A DNA stretch of 64,000 bases from a virus: IMG/VR virus record IMGVR_UViG_3300023223_001973, positions 1-64,000 of that record, one strand, 5' to 3'. Each line of letters starts with the position of its first letter. The stretch's first letter is position 1. A program made the translations under genes and the position numbers. This document shows positions 46,958 to 55,632 of the stretch, in pieces. The notes beneath the pieces are model-generated. The model had not been told where the DNA came from, searched no databases, and was given only the letters and a program-made list of their open reading frames with translations.

Positions 46958-48655
46958 ATGCAGGGTGACTTTCAGTCTTATATGCGTGAACAGGAAAGTA
47001 TTGTTCCTCTTCCTCTGAGGCACCCTGATGGGAATAAGGTCAGGCCAATAGGTCTGGATGAGGCTGAAGGTGATGAACCCCCTGAGGCTGGTAATGATGA
47101 GAAGGAGTTCTTTGGGTCTAAGGGGCCGGACCAGAACTTTTACTTCACCCGTGATGGTGAGGACCTCGTCATTATTGATGCTGAAGGCATCATCGTATTC
47201 TCTGCCGAGCAGCGTGATATTCCCACAGAAGACCTTGTCGATTTCCTGATCTCTGCTGCCCGTGACCTTGAATTGGACGCTGTGGCAATGGAGGTTCTCC
47301 AGCGTTATGATCTGCTTGCTCCTCGCAAGGATGAAGAGCAACCTGATGTTGTTACTCCTCCGCGCAGAGATACGGGTGCTGAGGAACCTGACTTGGGTTC
47401 CCAGGGGCCAACTGAACCTGTTGAAGATCCTCCGATGCCTGAATCTCGTGTGAACGAGATAAAGAAAGAAGATCACCCTTACTACGCTGTGGCTATGGAC
47501 TTTGTTCAGAAGTTCAATGATCTTGGTATCTCCGTTGATGTGCCTGAGGATACTATAGAGTTAGCAGGCCCTGGTGAGGAGTATGATCCTCATGATACTG
47601 AGTATGGTACAGTTCATGAAGAGTCTATAATGCTGTATCGTCCTTCGGATACAGGAAATGTTGCGGATTCTATTAACATCCAGAGTGATGGAATGGTCCA
47701 TAGCTTGGGTGACTTTGGTCAGTTTAATAAGCAGATGTCTGTTGAGGAAGTGGCTGTAATGCTTGACCAGCATCTGGCAAGGCTCAAGGGTCAGTCCACC
47801 ACTGAGCCTGCTATGCCAGAGGGTAAGGTACCTACCCACGCTCAGGATGATGAGAAAACCAAGAAGTCTCTCCTTGAGGAAGGTGAGCCTGTTGCTCCCT
47901 CTGAGGAGACTGATCTTGAGGATGAGGTAAAGCCCACTGAGACTCTCCCGAAGGAGAAGCTGGATGACGTGCCTGCTAAAGGTGCTGAAGCTACTCCGGG
48001 TGCTTCTACTTCGGGAACTGAGCCTGATGCTATTCCTGCAGAAGCCCCTGCTGTTGAGGAGCCTGCTGTTGAGGTTCCTGTTGAGGGGAAGCTTCCCACT
48101 CTTCCTGTTAAGTCGGAAGAGCAGTTGATTAATCAGCTTCGGGAGGAGTTCTTGGAAGAGGGTGATGCCAAGGGTCAGACCCACTATCAAGCTTCGAGGT
48201 CTCAGCAGCAGAACAAGAACTCAGCAGATGCATCGGCTACGTCGGCTTCTAAGTCTGGTGACACTCCTTCCAGTGATGCGATGTCTCAGTCTAAGACGTC
48301 GGCTTCCAAGTCACAGCAGCAGAATGCTAACTCATCCTCCGCTAAGACCTCTTCTGCTATGAATACAGGTGAGTCTGGTGGAACGGCTGCGCATCCGGGT
48401 GGTAAGTCCAAGCAGCAGAATGCTAATGCACCGGCGGCTTCTGACACGGCGGCTTCGAGGACTGGTGATCAACCCCCGAGTGATGCACTGGCTCAGGGTG
48501 GAGTGAGGACTCCAAAGTCTGGTCAGCAGAATACCAACAAGAAGGACGCTCCTGCTACATCTTCTCAGCGTGCTTCCAGTGAGCGTAGGCGTCGTCTGCG
48601 CATGAGGACTGCAGTTGAGCGTAGGAAACGTCGGTTAGCGAGGGAAAGTAAGTAG
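46958..48655 (+). CDS. Large low-complexity head/core protein with QQN repeats
   Basis: 565 residues from ATG 46958 after AAGGAG. Residues 1-160 are acidic with a folded core (FYFTRDGEDLVIIDAEG), then a cleavage-like ESRVNE at 162-167, a second folded part (YYAVAMDFVQKF), a long Glu/Pro-rich linker and a Ser/Gln/Asn-rich tail with four copies of an SKSQQQN-type repeat. The end is strongly basic (RRRRLRMR, then ERRKRRLARE). Likely a protease-processed core or DNA-binding head protein. Confidence 0.55.
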   Translation: MQGDFQSYMREQESIVPLPLRHPDGNKVRPIGLDEAEGDEPPEAGNDEKEFFGSKGPDQNFYFTRDGEDLVIIDAEGIIVFSAEQRDIPTEDLVDFLISAARDLELDAVAMEVLQRYDLLAPRKDEEQPDVVTPPRRDTGAEEPDLGSQGPTEPVEDPPMPESRVNEIKKEDHPYYAVAMDFVQKFNDLGISVDVPEDTIELAGPGEEYDPHDTEYGTVHEESIMLYRPSDTGNVADSINIQSDGMVHSLGDFGQFNKQMSVEEVAVMLDQHLARLKGQSTTEPAMPEGKVPTHAQDDEKTKKSLLEEGEPVAPSEETDLEDEVKPTETLPKEKLDDVPAKGAEATPGASTSGTEPDAIPAEAPAVEEPAVEVPVEGKLPTLPVKSEEQLINQLREEFLEEGDAKGQTHYQASRSQQQNKNSADASATSASKSGDTPSSDAMSQSKTSASKSQQQNANSSSAKTSSAMNTGESGGTAAHPGGKSKQQNANAPAASDTAASRTGDQPPSDALAQGGVRTPKSGQQNTNKKDAPATSSQRASSERRRRLRMRTAVERRKRRLARESK

Positions 48656-48683
48656 GTTCTTTCTGACTCTGTAGGAGAGTAAT

Positions 48684-50285
48684 ATGTTTCTTAATGAACG
48701 GTTCCTGGTCAAGTCTGAACTTCTTGAGATGGAGACCAAGAACCTCCCTCAGGGTGTGCTTCTTCGTGTTACTTACCCCGTATGCAACATTGGGGAGAGG
48801 AACCACAACAACCGGATCTATGAGGTACAACTGTGGGAGCAAGTCCTGGCAGAGAAGGATCTAAAGGAGAAGCTTGCTGCTCGCACGCTCTTCGGTCATG
48901 CTGAGCACCCGGAAACCACAGCATCCAATGTGGAGAAGGTCTCCCATGTCATTACCAAGATGTGGCTGGATGAGGAGATTGGAAAGCTGAAGCAGACCTT
49001 CGAGGTCCTGGACACTCCTTATGGTCGTATTGTAGCCACTCTTCTGAATGCTAACTGTGGCCTGGGTTGCTCGACTCGTGCAGAGGGTGACCTGGAGGAG
49101 AAGGAAGACGACAAGGGCAAGTACCATCGCGTTATCCCTGAATCCTACCGCTATATTACTACAGACTTTACCGCTGATCCTTCTACGATTGGTGTATATC
49201 CCGAGAGTATTGAGAACCATCTGGTTAGTCAGGTTAAGGCTGGTATGGAAGCCAAGAAGATGGATCCAGCCTTTGCGTGTGCTCTGCTGGAGGGGATGAA
49301 GAGTAAGGATGCCAAGGTCCTCCTTGAGTCTATCAAGGAAATGCATGGTGGTGATGCACATTCTAAGCCTGCCTCAGACATGGAATCTCCACCTATGCCA
49401 CCGGCAACCAATCCTGAAGCAGCTCTGGAAGCCATGTATACCTGTCCCAAGTGTGGCAAGGAAGCCATGTATGAGATCACCTCTGAGAAGATCAACTGCG
49501 AGTGTGGCTCCTTCATGAAGAAGAACGAGCAGTATGAGTCTCGCTTGGTCTTCGAGGACTTTGATGCTGCAGTGGCCTGGTTTACTGAGGCATTTGCCAA
49601 GATTGCTGATGAGGAGCTTCAGGATAAGGTCAGGCAGGTTAAGGGTGCTCTGACTGAGAGCAGACCCTCTGCCATTTCCAAGCAGATGCGGTCACTTCGT
49701 GGTCAACTTGCTGAGTCTAAGGCTGAACTCTCGGTCTTGGGTGAGATTGATGAGGAACGAGCCTCTGGTCTGATTGCTGCCATAAAGCAGGTTGCGGAAT
49801 TAGAGGCACTCATGGCTACTGTGGAGTCCAAGTCCCATGAAGATAAGGAAGCTTTCGGAAGGAAGCTCATGAAGTCTCTTAAGGCTTCCATGAAGGAGAG
49901 ACTTGCCACTGAAGCTACAAGCAGGCAGAAGTTAGAGGCTAAGTATAGTACAGTTTCTTCTGAGACTGGAACCTTAAGGGCAAAGATTGAGGAGCTTCAG
50001 GGGCAGGTAGCCACGCAGGCCAAAGCCCATAATCAGGAGCTTATCAAGAAGTACGCTCAGGTTACCGTGGAGAAGACAGGACTGAAGCTTTCGAAGCAGT
50101 TTCAAGCACTTCTTGAAAAGGCATCCTCGGAAACTGAAGTCGATAACATGCTTGATCGAGTCAGGGATGAAATAACTGAAGGGATGATACATTCTGCGAT
50201 CCCTGCCCTGAAGGTTAAGCCTGATGCCTCGGAACCAAAGGATGTGATCTCGGAAAGTATTCACAGTGCTATGGAAGGTATGTAA
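48684..50285 (+). CDS. Prohead protease fused to scaffold
   Basis: 533 residues. N-terminal 150 residues fit the gp21/S21-type serine protease of prohead maturation: GERNHNNRIYE, LFGHAEHPE (His72 catalytic candidate) and CGLGCSTRAEG (Ser130). A Cys4 zinc ribbon (TCPKCGKE and CECGSF) lies near residues 253-275. Residues 330-480 are coiled coil, as expected for a scaffold. In T4 these are two proteins (gp21 and gp22). T4-type proteases cut after [L/I]-x-E, a motif found repeatedly in the genes downstream. Confidence 0.8.
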   Translation: MFLNERFLVKSELLEMETKNLPQGVLLRVTYPVCNIGERNHNNRIYEVQLWEQVLAEKDLKEKLAARTLFGHAEHPETTASNVEKVSHVITKMWLDEEIGKLKQTFEVLDTPYGRIVATLLNANCGLGCSTRAEGDLEEKEDDKGKYHRVIPESYRYITTDFTADPSTIGVYPESIENHLVSQVKAGMEAKKMDPAFACALLEGMKSKDAKVLLESIKEMHGGDAHSKPASDMESPPMPPATNPEAALEAMYTCPKCGKEAMYEITSEKINCECGSFMKKNEQYESRLVFEDFDAAVAWFTEAFAKIADEELQDKVRQVKGALTESRPSAISKQMRSLRGQLAESKAELSVLGEIDEERASGLIAAIKQVAELEALMATVESKSHEDKEAFGRKLMKSLKASMKERLATEATSRQKLEAKYSTVSSETGTLRAKIEELQGQVATQAKAHNQELIKKYAQVTVEKTGLKLSKQFQALLEKASSETEVDNMLDRVRDEITEGMIHSAIPALKVKPDASEPKDVISESIHSAMEGM

Positions 50286-50318
50286 ACTTTAACTTCACTC
50301 TCTAAGGAGACGGGTACC

Positions 50319-51809
50319 ATGAAGAATAATAACGAAGCTATTGCGGCAGCAGTACAGAGTCGCATGGATGAGATGACGAACCGTCGTTCAGCTCTGGTTA
50401 ATAGCTGGGCCAAGTACGTCAACGCCGTGGATACCTACGTCAAGGAGAAGCGGGGTAACTCCCTGTCGGACTGGGAGAAGATGAACATCGCCCAGTGTCT
50501 CGAAAACGCTCTTATTGAGGGTGGGCTTCGCCAGAATGCCCTGTTCGAGACGACCTTCGCCGACAACATCACCTTCCTGGGCATTCAGCTGCCCGTGATT
50601 GCTGCCTTGCTGCCGTCTCTCGTGCTGAACGAGATCGGCATGGTGCAGGCTCTGGATCGCCGGCAGGGTGCGGTGTTCTATCTGGACCTGCAGTATGGTA
50701 CCACGAAGGGTAACGTGGCCTCCGGAACGGACATGATCAACGCCCAGACGGGCCATGATCGGACCACGCAGGGTCGGAGGTTTGCTACGAACCGAATCAA
50801 TCAAGAAGCCCTCGGCACTGGTGACGGATCGACGGCCACCTTCGCCGGGACTCTGGACTTCAAGCCCGTGAGAGTAGATGGTGACGTCACAGTGCTTCCT
50901 GATGGCGCCATTTCGATCACTGATGGTCTTGAGACCTTCACGGACTCCACGGGGAGTGGGACGCTCACTGGCGACCTTGGTGGCACGGGTACCATCACAT
51001 ACGCCACAGGCGTGTTCAGCGTCACCTTTAACACCGCTCCTGTGTTGGCTGCCGTTGTCTCCGCGTCCTACCGCTTCAACATGGATCGGGATACGACCGG
51101 GATCGGTGAGGTCAACGTCTCGATGCGGTCCGAGAATATTACCGCTGAGGACTTCAAGCTGCGGGCAAACTTCTCCCTGGGTGCAGCCATTGACCTGGAG
51201 AAGGCACATGGGCTGAAGTTGGAGTCCGAGCTGGTCAAGTTCCTGGGTGGAGAGATCAAGTTCGAGATTGACCACTTGGGTATCGACGTGATCAGGGAAG
51301 CTGCGGAAGGGGCCAATGCAGCCACGGCGGTGGGTACCTGGACCGCTACCCCGACCGATGGACAGGAATGGCTCTGGAAGAAGTACGAGTTCAACGACCA
51401 GATCGAAAAGGGCTCGAACTTCATCTTCGCCAAGACGTTGCGCGGGATGGCGACCTTCATCCTATGCGGAAACAACGTGGCGCGGGTATGCAAGCAGCTG
51501 ACCCCGCACTTCAAGGCAGCCCCGGGTCTGGACAAGCAGAAGCCCACGGGCCCGATGGTTATCGGCACACTCGACGGCCGCACCGTGGTTCAGGACCCCT
51601 TCCTCCCGATCAACCGGTACTACCTGGGATTCAAGGGTGACAGTTACCTGTTCTCCGGCTTCATATATGCCCCATACATTCCGCTGTTCGCAACCCCCAC
51701 CCTGGTAACCGCTGACACCCTTGCCCAGAAGGGCTTCTTCAGTGCTGCCGGCTTCAAGATGATTAATGAAGGTCTGTACAACTTCGGCGATATCGCAGGC
51801 CTGCTCTAA
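50319..51809 (+). CDS. Major capsid protein (gp23-like)
   Basis: 496 residues, AAGGAG site. HK97-fold signs: N-terminal helical arm, FLGIQLPVIAALLPSLVLNEIGMVQ, long strand region with an Ig-like or E-loop insert rich in Gly/Thr/Val (residues 165-250), then NFIFAKTLRGMATFILCGNNVARV and a C-terminal GFFSAAGFKMINEG segment. Codons are noticeably GC-ended compared with neighbours, fitting the most abundant virion protein. N-terminal processing by the protease is expected. Followed by a strong terminator. Confidence 0.88.
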   Translation: MKNNNEAIAAAVQSRMDEMTNRRSALVNSWAKYVNAVDTYVKEKRGNSLSDWEKMNIAQCLENALIEGGLRQNALFETTFADNITFLGIQLPVIAALLPSLVLNEIGMVQALDRRQGAVFYLDLQYGTTKGNVASGTDMINAQTGHDRTTQGRRFATNRINQEALGTGDGSTATFAGTLDFKPVRVDGDVTVLPDGAISITDGLETFTDSTGSGTLTGDLGGTGTITYATGVFSVTFNTAPVLAAVVSASYRFNMDRDTTGIGEVNVSMRSENITAEDFKLRANFSLGAAIDLEKAHGLKLESELVKFLGGEIKFEIDHLGIDVIREAAEGANAATAVGTWTATPTDGQEWLWKKYEFNDQIEKGSNFIFAKTLRGMATFILCGNNVARVCKQLTPHFKAAPGLDKQKPTGPMVIGTLDGRTVVQDPFLPINRYYLGFKGDSYLFSGFIYAPYIPLFATPTLVTADTLAQKGFFSAAGFKMINEGLYNFGDIAGLL

Positions 51810-51835
51810 ATCACGAAGCATACAAAGTTGCTAAG

Positions 51836-51875
51836 GAAGGGGGAGGACCTAAAATCCTTCCCCTTCTTTCGTTTT
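51836..51875 (+). terminator. Rho-independent terminator after the capsid gene
   Basis: A 12-bp stem (51836-51847 with 51855-51866, one G·U pair) with a 7-nt loop, followed by TTTCGTTTT. It would end the strong capsid transcript and insulate the next unit. Confidence 0.8.
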
Positions 51876-51935
51876 AATTAAGTCACTTGGCTCGTACCTG
51901 GCATTAATTAGGCTTCTTGAGTAGACCACTCCCTC

Positions 51936-51980
51936 CGTATTATATCTTCTACTTCAGACAAGGCATTCCTCGCGTATTAT
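51936..51980 (+). promoter_or_regulatory. Two CGTATTAT elements, candidate late promoters
   Basis: CGTATTAT occurs at 51936-51943 and 51973-51980, both preceded by T-C-C/G. The same octamer is the -10 of promoter Pg. No TGAAC lies 16 nt upstream of either; a TTGAG begins 19 bp before the first. They follow the terminator and precede the gene at 52020, as expected of a promoter. They may use the second sigma factor. Otherwise chance. Confidence 0.35.
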
Positions 51981-52019
51981 CTTGAGATGCATTATCTTTC
52001 CACTTGAAAGGAGGTTGGC

Positions 52020-52463
52020 ATGATCACTGAACGTATGGTTTGTTCTTCTAACATGAAGCTTGGTGCTAACAAGAAGGTCTATGACCTTAAGGCTCATGTT
52101 CCTCAGGAAGTTGAGTTTGCTGATAAGGCTGAGCTGGATGCTCTTAAGGCTGTAATACCCGGGTTTACGGTCGCTCCTATCGCTCCTGCTGGCCCTGGTG
52201 TTGAGAACTTGTCGGCTCCTGCCACTCCTCCTGCACCACCCCCGGTTCCTACAACTATTCCTCCTACTCCTCAGCCTCCTGAAGAGGTAGATGATTCCAA
52301 GGACCCACGTCTTCCCAGTGACACCGGTGGCGAGGTTAAGCTGCTGACTGGGTTGAAGTCGATGAAGAAGGCTGAGCTGATCAAGCTCTGTACAGATAAG
52401 GGGTTGGATTCCAAGGGAACTAAACCTGAACTGGTCGAGAGGCTCGAAGCTTTGCAGCTCTAA
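52020..52463 (+). CDS. SAP-domain protein, 147 aa
   Basis: AAAGGAGG site. Residues 1-50 are a small folded start with Cys near residue 8, followed by a Pro-rich linker (PPAPPPVPTTIPPTPQPP), then a C-terminal SAP-like helix pair (LKSMKKAELIKLCTDKGLD, then KPELVERLEAL) that would bind DNA. Position after the capsid gene suggests a head or neck protein contacting DNA. Confidence 0.7.
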   Translation: MITERMVCSSNMKLGANKKVYDLKAHVPQEVEFADKAELDALKAVIPGFTVAPIAPAGPGVENLSAPATPPAPPPVPTTIPPTPQPPEEVDDSKDPRLPSDTGGEVKLLTGLKSMKKAELIKLCTDKGLDSKGTKPELVERLEALQL

Positions 52464-52478
52464 ATTCCTGGGGTAAAC

Positions 52479-53513
52479 ATGACTCTGCTAGAGATCCAGC
52501 GGTGGCTGGCTCGTGAGTTTGATCCGATTAAGCTAGCTACCCCTGGTGAGACAATTGAGCAGCACGTTCTGAATGCGGTCCGCTATTGGAATAACCATTC
52601 CGCTTATCGTTTCATTCGCATGTATAATGCGACTACGGCACGTGACCCTAATAATCCTAATACCTTCGGTACAAGGATACAGATCTCCTCTCAGTATAAG
52701 CATGTGGCTCAGGTGTTCCCTGCCTCTGATACTGAGTTTGTCTTTAGGTCGCATCCCCTTTGGACTCTCCTTGGATTTACCATAGTTGATAATGTCACTT
52801 CGGATCTTATCCTCCTGGGTGAGACCTATCGGAACTATCGCTACTATATTGGTGAAGATTTCAAGTGGCAGTTCGAGCCTGAATTTGATCCTGCTGTGGG
52901 TGGTTTCCTCTATCTTCATCAGCTGCCTATAGATTCCAACAGAGTTGCAGTAGTGGGTTCAAGAAGGATTGTTCTCTCAACGACTGCTGCTATTCTAACG
53001 GGTAATCGATCTACTTTTACTCAGAGGGCAGGTGATACGATCAAGATTATTGCTGACGGTGTCGTATTTGATGACATTGACATGAATGTAGCCACTGTGT
53101 CCGAAGTAGCAGTCAATATTAATGGTGCCGCAGGCCAGACTATAGCTACTTTGAATGTTAATGGATTCCTGGTTCTTACTTCCCTTGCCCAGGGCTATAA
53201 TGCGACTATGCAGATCCTGGATGGCACTAATAGCAATGGTGGTGAGGCCAATAAGTTGTATGCTGGTATTCCTCAGTTTATTGATGGTATTGGTGATGCT
53301 GACATTGTGGATCAGTATATTCTGGACTTCCTTCTGTATTATTCTAAGGCTCTTCTTCAGCAGGCTGAGGGGCGTCTGCTTCGGAAAGGTGACATCATTG
53401 GTGCTAAGAATGATGGTGATACCATGATGAAGGAAGGTAAGCAAGAGCAGACAGAGCTGGAGAAGAGGTTGTCCTATGAAGGTAGGTGGCTCGCGTTAAC
53501 CCGGAAGGGGTAG
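52479..53513 (+). CDS. Structural protein, probable neck/head completion
   Basis: 344 residues. A helical start (LEIQRWLAREFD), a strand-rich middle with NGAAGQTIATLNVNGF typical of virion beta domains, and a helical end. Located after the major capsid protein, where neck proteins (gp13/14 types) are encoded. No diagnostic motif. Confidence 0.5.
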   Translation: MTLLEIQRWLAREFDPIKLATPGETIEQHVLNAVRYWNNHSAYRFIRMYNATTARDPNNPNTFGTRIQISSQYKHVAQVFPASDTEFVFRSHPLWTLLGFTIVDNVTSDLILLGETYRNYRYYIGEDFKWQFEPEFDPAVGGFLYLHQLPIDSNRVAVVGSRRIVLSTTAAILTGNRSTFTQRAGDTIKIIADGVVFDDIDMNVATVSEVAVNINGAAGQTIATLNVNGFLVLTSLAQGYNATMQILDGTNSNGGEANKLYAGIPQFIDGIGDADIVDQYILDFLLYYSKALLQQAEGRLLRKGDIIGAKNDGDTMMKEGKQEQTELEKRLSYEGRWLALTRKG

Positions 53514-53515
53514 CA

Positions 53516-54313
53516 ATGAGCCGGGAACTGCTAGAAGTCACTCTAGATGCTCTCCTTAAGCAGCAGAGTTCTATTACACAGGCCTTTCCCCAGTTTTATG
53601 ATAGGGTTAAGGCTATTGCTCGTAAGGGCGGAGTGCGACTGAAGGAGTTGAGACCTGATGGTGTATGGCGTTTCTCTTGCCAGTCAGGGACTAAACAAAA
53701 TGTACGGTATGATGTCTTTGTTAGGTTCTCTGGGATCGGTAGGGCTATCGAGCAGGCTGCCTCTGATGCTCAGTATTGGAAGAAGGATAAGTCTGGCCTG
53801 AATGCCACGGCTCTAGCCAATGATGTTATCTACAACTCCGACATCCAAACCTACTGCGAGTGTCCCGCGGATCTATACTGGGCCCACCAGTATACTCGAT
53901 CTAAGTCCACTTTTAATGCCAAGTACACGCTCGACATTACCCAAGCTCCGTCCAGAAACAATGTTGCTCAGAGAGGGGCCTTCTGTAAGCACACCCAGCT
54001 GGTCATCGATGTCCTCCCGATGTACCATAGCTCGGTGGCTAAGTATCTTAAAGACCACTACGCCAAGGAGATGAAGGCTGCTGAGGATGTTAATCGAACT
54101 GCGATTACTGGAAAGGAACCTGAAAAGAAGATCATAGTTCCTGGCGAGGTGAAGCCTAAGCCTGGGAAGAGGATTATTACTCCTACGGAAGAACCTGAAG
54201 AGGAACCCGAGGAGAAGAAACCTAAGGAAGAGCCTGAGAAGGAGCCGGAAGAAGACGAGGAAGAGGAGACTGAGGAAGAGCCTGAAGACGAGGAAGAGGA
54301 GAATAAAAAGTGA
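53516..54313 (+). CDS. SWIM-type zinc-binding protein with acidic tail
   Basis: 265 residues from ATG 53516. CEC near residue 114 and CKH near residue 159 match the SWIM zinc finger (C-x-C, then C-x-H). The last 60 residues are almost all Glu, Pro and Lys. SWIM modules bind DNA or proteins. Similar proteins occur in structural regions of large phages; role unknown. Confidence 0.65.
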   Translation: MSRELLEVTLDALLKQQSSITQAFPQFYDRVKAIARKGGVRLKELRPDGVWRFSCQSGTKQNVRYDVFVRFSGIGRAIEQAASDAQYWKKDKSGLNATALANDVIYNSDIQTYCECPADLYWAHQYTRSKSTFNAKYTLDITQAPSRNNVAQRGAFCKHTQLVIDVLPMYHSSVAKYLKDHYAKEMKAAEDVNRTAITGKEPEKKIIVPGEVKPKPGKRIITPTEEPEEEPEEKKPKEEPEKEPEEDEEEETEEEPEDEEEENKK

Positions 54314-55230
54314 ATGTTCCTGACCTGACCAATCGCATCATTAATGAGACGACGTTTGCTGATGCTATTGCCTTCCTCCCATCCCACCTTCCTGATATGA
54401 AGAAGGCTATTCTGCCTCTGACCAAGGATAAGAAGAAATGGAAGATAGAGATCCTTGAGCAGGACCTTGATACTTATTATGTCAAGTTTGAGGACCGCCT
54501 GGCAGTCTCTGTCAAGAAGAGGTATATGGAGCACTTCATGAGGAACATATTTGGTTCCCGTGCTCCTGTTATCCAGCACATAATGGAGGTTGACCTGTCA
54601 TTATCTCTCTCGGAGGCTGTAGAGGACACTATTAAGGATGAGATGAAGCGTCTGAAGAGGGTGTTGAAGGGTCTGCCTAGGCGTAATCCTTACCGTCAGA
54701 GTGTTGTGAATTTTGCTGCCTTTAAACAGTACTTGGGGCCTAATCTTCAGGATATAACAGGTGCTGAAGTTCTCATCAATCTCAATCAGTATGACCAGGA
54801 TGTTGACAACCTTCTGACAGCTGTGAAGAGGGAGTACAACGATGACTTGGGTCAACTCCAGTTGCTGATTCAGGCCATGGAGCAGTCCCGACCTGTCGGG
54901 CAGTTCCCCATCTTTGACCGGTATACCACATTTATGGGTGCAACACTACGCCGTCCTGACCCAGACGTAGAGTTGGAGTATCAGGTCGGTGTGTTTATGA
55001 CCCAAGTACCGTTTGAGTCTGTCACTGCCAGTGATGATGAGTTCCTTGAAGAGTTAGATGATGCTTTGGTCAAGACTAGTGGGATGAAAGCTTACCCCCG
55101 GGGTAAGAACTTTACTGGTGGGTTCTTCGTGAGTTTAGCTGATGAGATAATGGACGCTGAAGAAGAGGAGGAGCCTGCTGCTCCCCCTGAAGAGGAGGAC
55201 GAAGATGGCGACGGCGAAGAAAGCCCTTGA
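54310..55230 (+). CDS. Hypothetical structural protein, 306 aa
   Basis: GTG start overlapping the upstream TGA. N-terminal MNVPDLTNRIINE could be a short leader ending in I-N-E. Mixed fold, ending in an acidic Glu/Pro tail. It lies in the virion gene block. No family recognised. Confidence 0.5.
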   Translation: MNVPDLTNRIINETTFADAIAFLPSHLPDMKKAILPLTKDKKKWKIEILEQDLDTYYVKFEDRLAVSVKKRYMEHFMRNIFGSRAPVIQHIMEVDLSLSLSEAVEDTIKDEMKRLKRVLKGLPRRNPYRQSVVNFAAFKQYLGPNLQDITGAEVLINLNQYDQDVDNLLTAVKREYNDDLGQLQLLIQAMEQSRPVGQFPIFDRYTTFMGATLRRPDPDVELEYQVGVFMTQVPFESVTASDDEFLEELDDALVKTSGMKAYPRGKNFTGGFFVSLADEIMDAEEEEEPAAPPEEEDEDGDGEESP

Positions 55231-55630
55231 GGTTTATAAGGCTCTTCTCAGGGTCTTTGGTGATTATGCAGACGATGTCCCTGCCACTGGTGTTGATCGT
55301 TATTTTAACATGGCAGTGGAGAAGGGTCAGTCTGTCATTCCTCGGGATGAGAAGGCTCTTCAGATCCTACATTCTATCCTCTGTCAGGGGGATCATACCT
55401 CAGCTTACAGGACCTCAGCCTTGCTGAATATGCGGTTTGCTGACCTTGCTGCTAACTATAGCCCTGTCTATGTGGATGGTGAGCATCAGGGTGAGGCCTA
55501 CTGGAAGAAGGGTGATGATCTCTATGACAGGGTACAGGCGTTGTTGAATTTCGAGGGGCCGAAAGGGTCATGGACTGACGCTGAAGGTAAAAACGTTACG
55601 GTTCAGATCCCTCCCCCTAAGGAGGAGTAA
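55205..55630 (+). CDS. Hypothetical protein, 141 aa
   Basis: Overlaps the end of the previous gene by 26 bp. Helical (ALEVYKALLRVFGDYADD, LLNMRFADLAANY), with a Pro-rich end. Function unknown; virion gene context. Confidence 0.5.
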   Translation: MATAKKALEVYKALLRVFGDYADDVPATGVDRYFNMAVEKGQSVIPRDEKALQILHSILCQGDHTSAYRTSALLNMRFADLAANYSPVYVDGEHQGEAYWKKGDDLYDRVQALLNFEGPKGSWTDAEGKNVTVQIPPPKEE

Positions 55631-55632
55631 GG

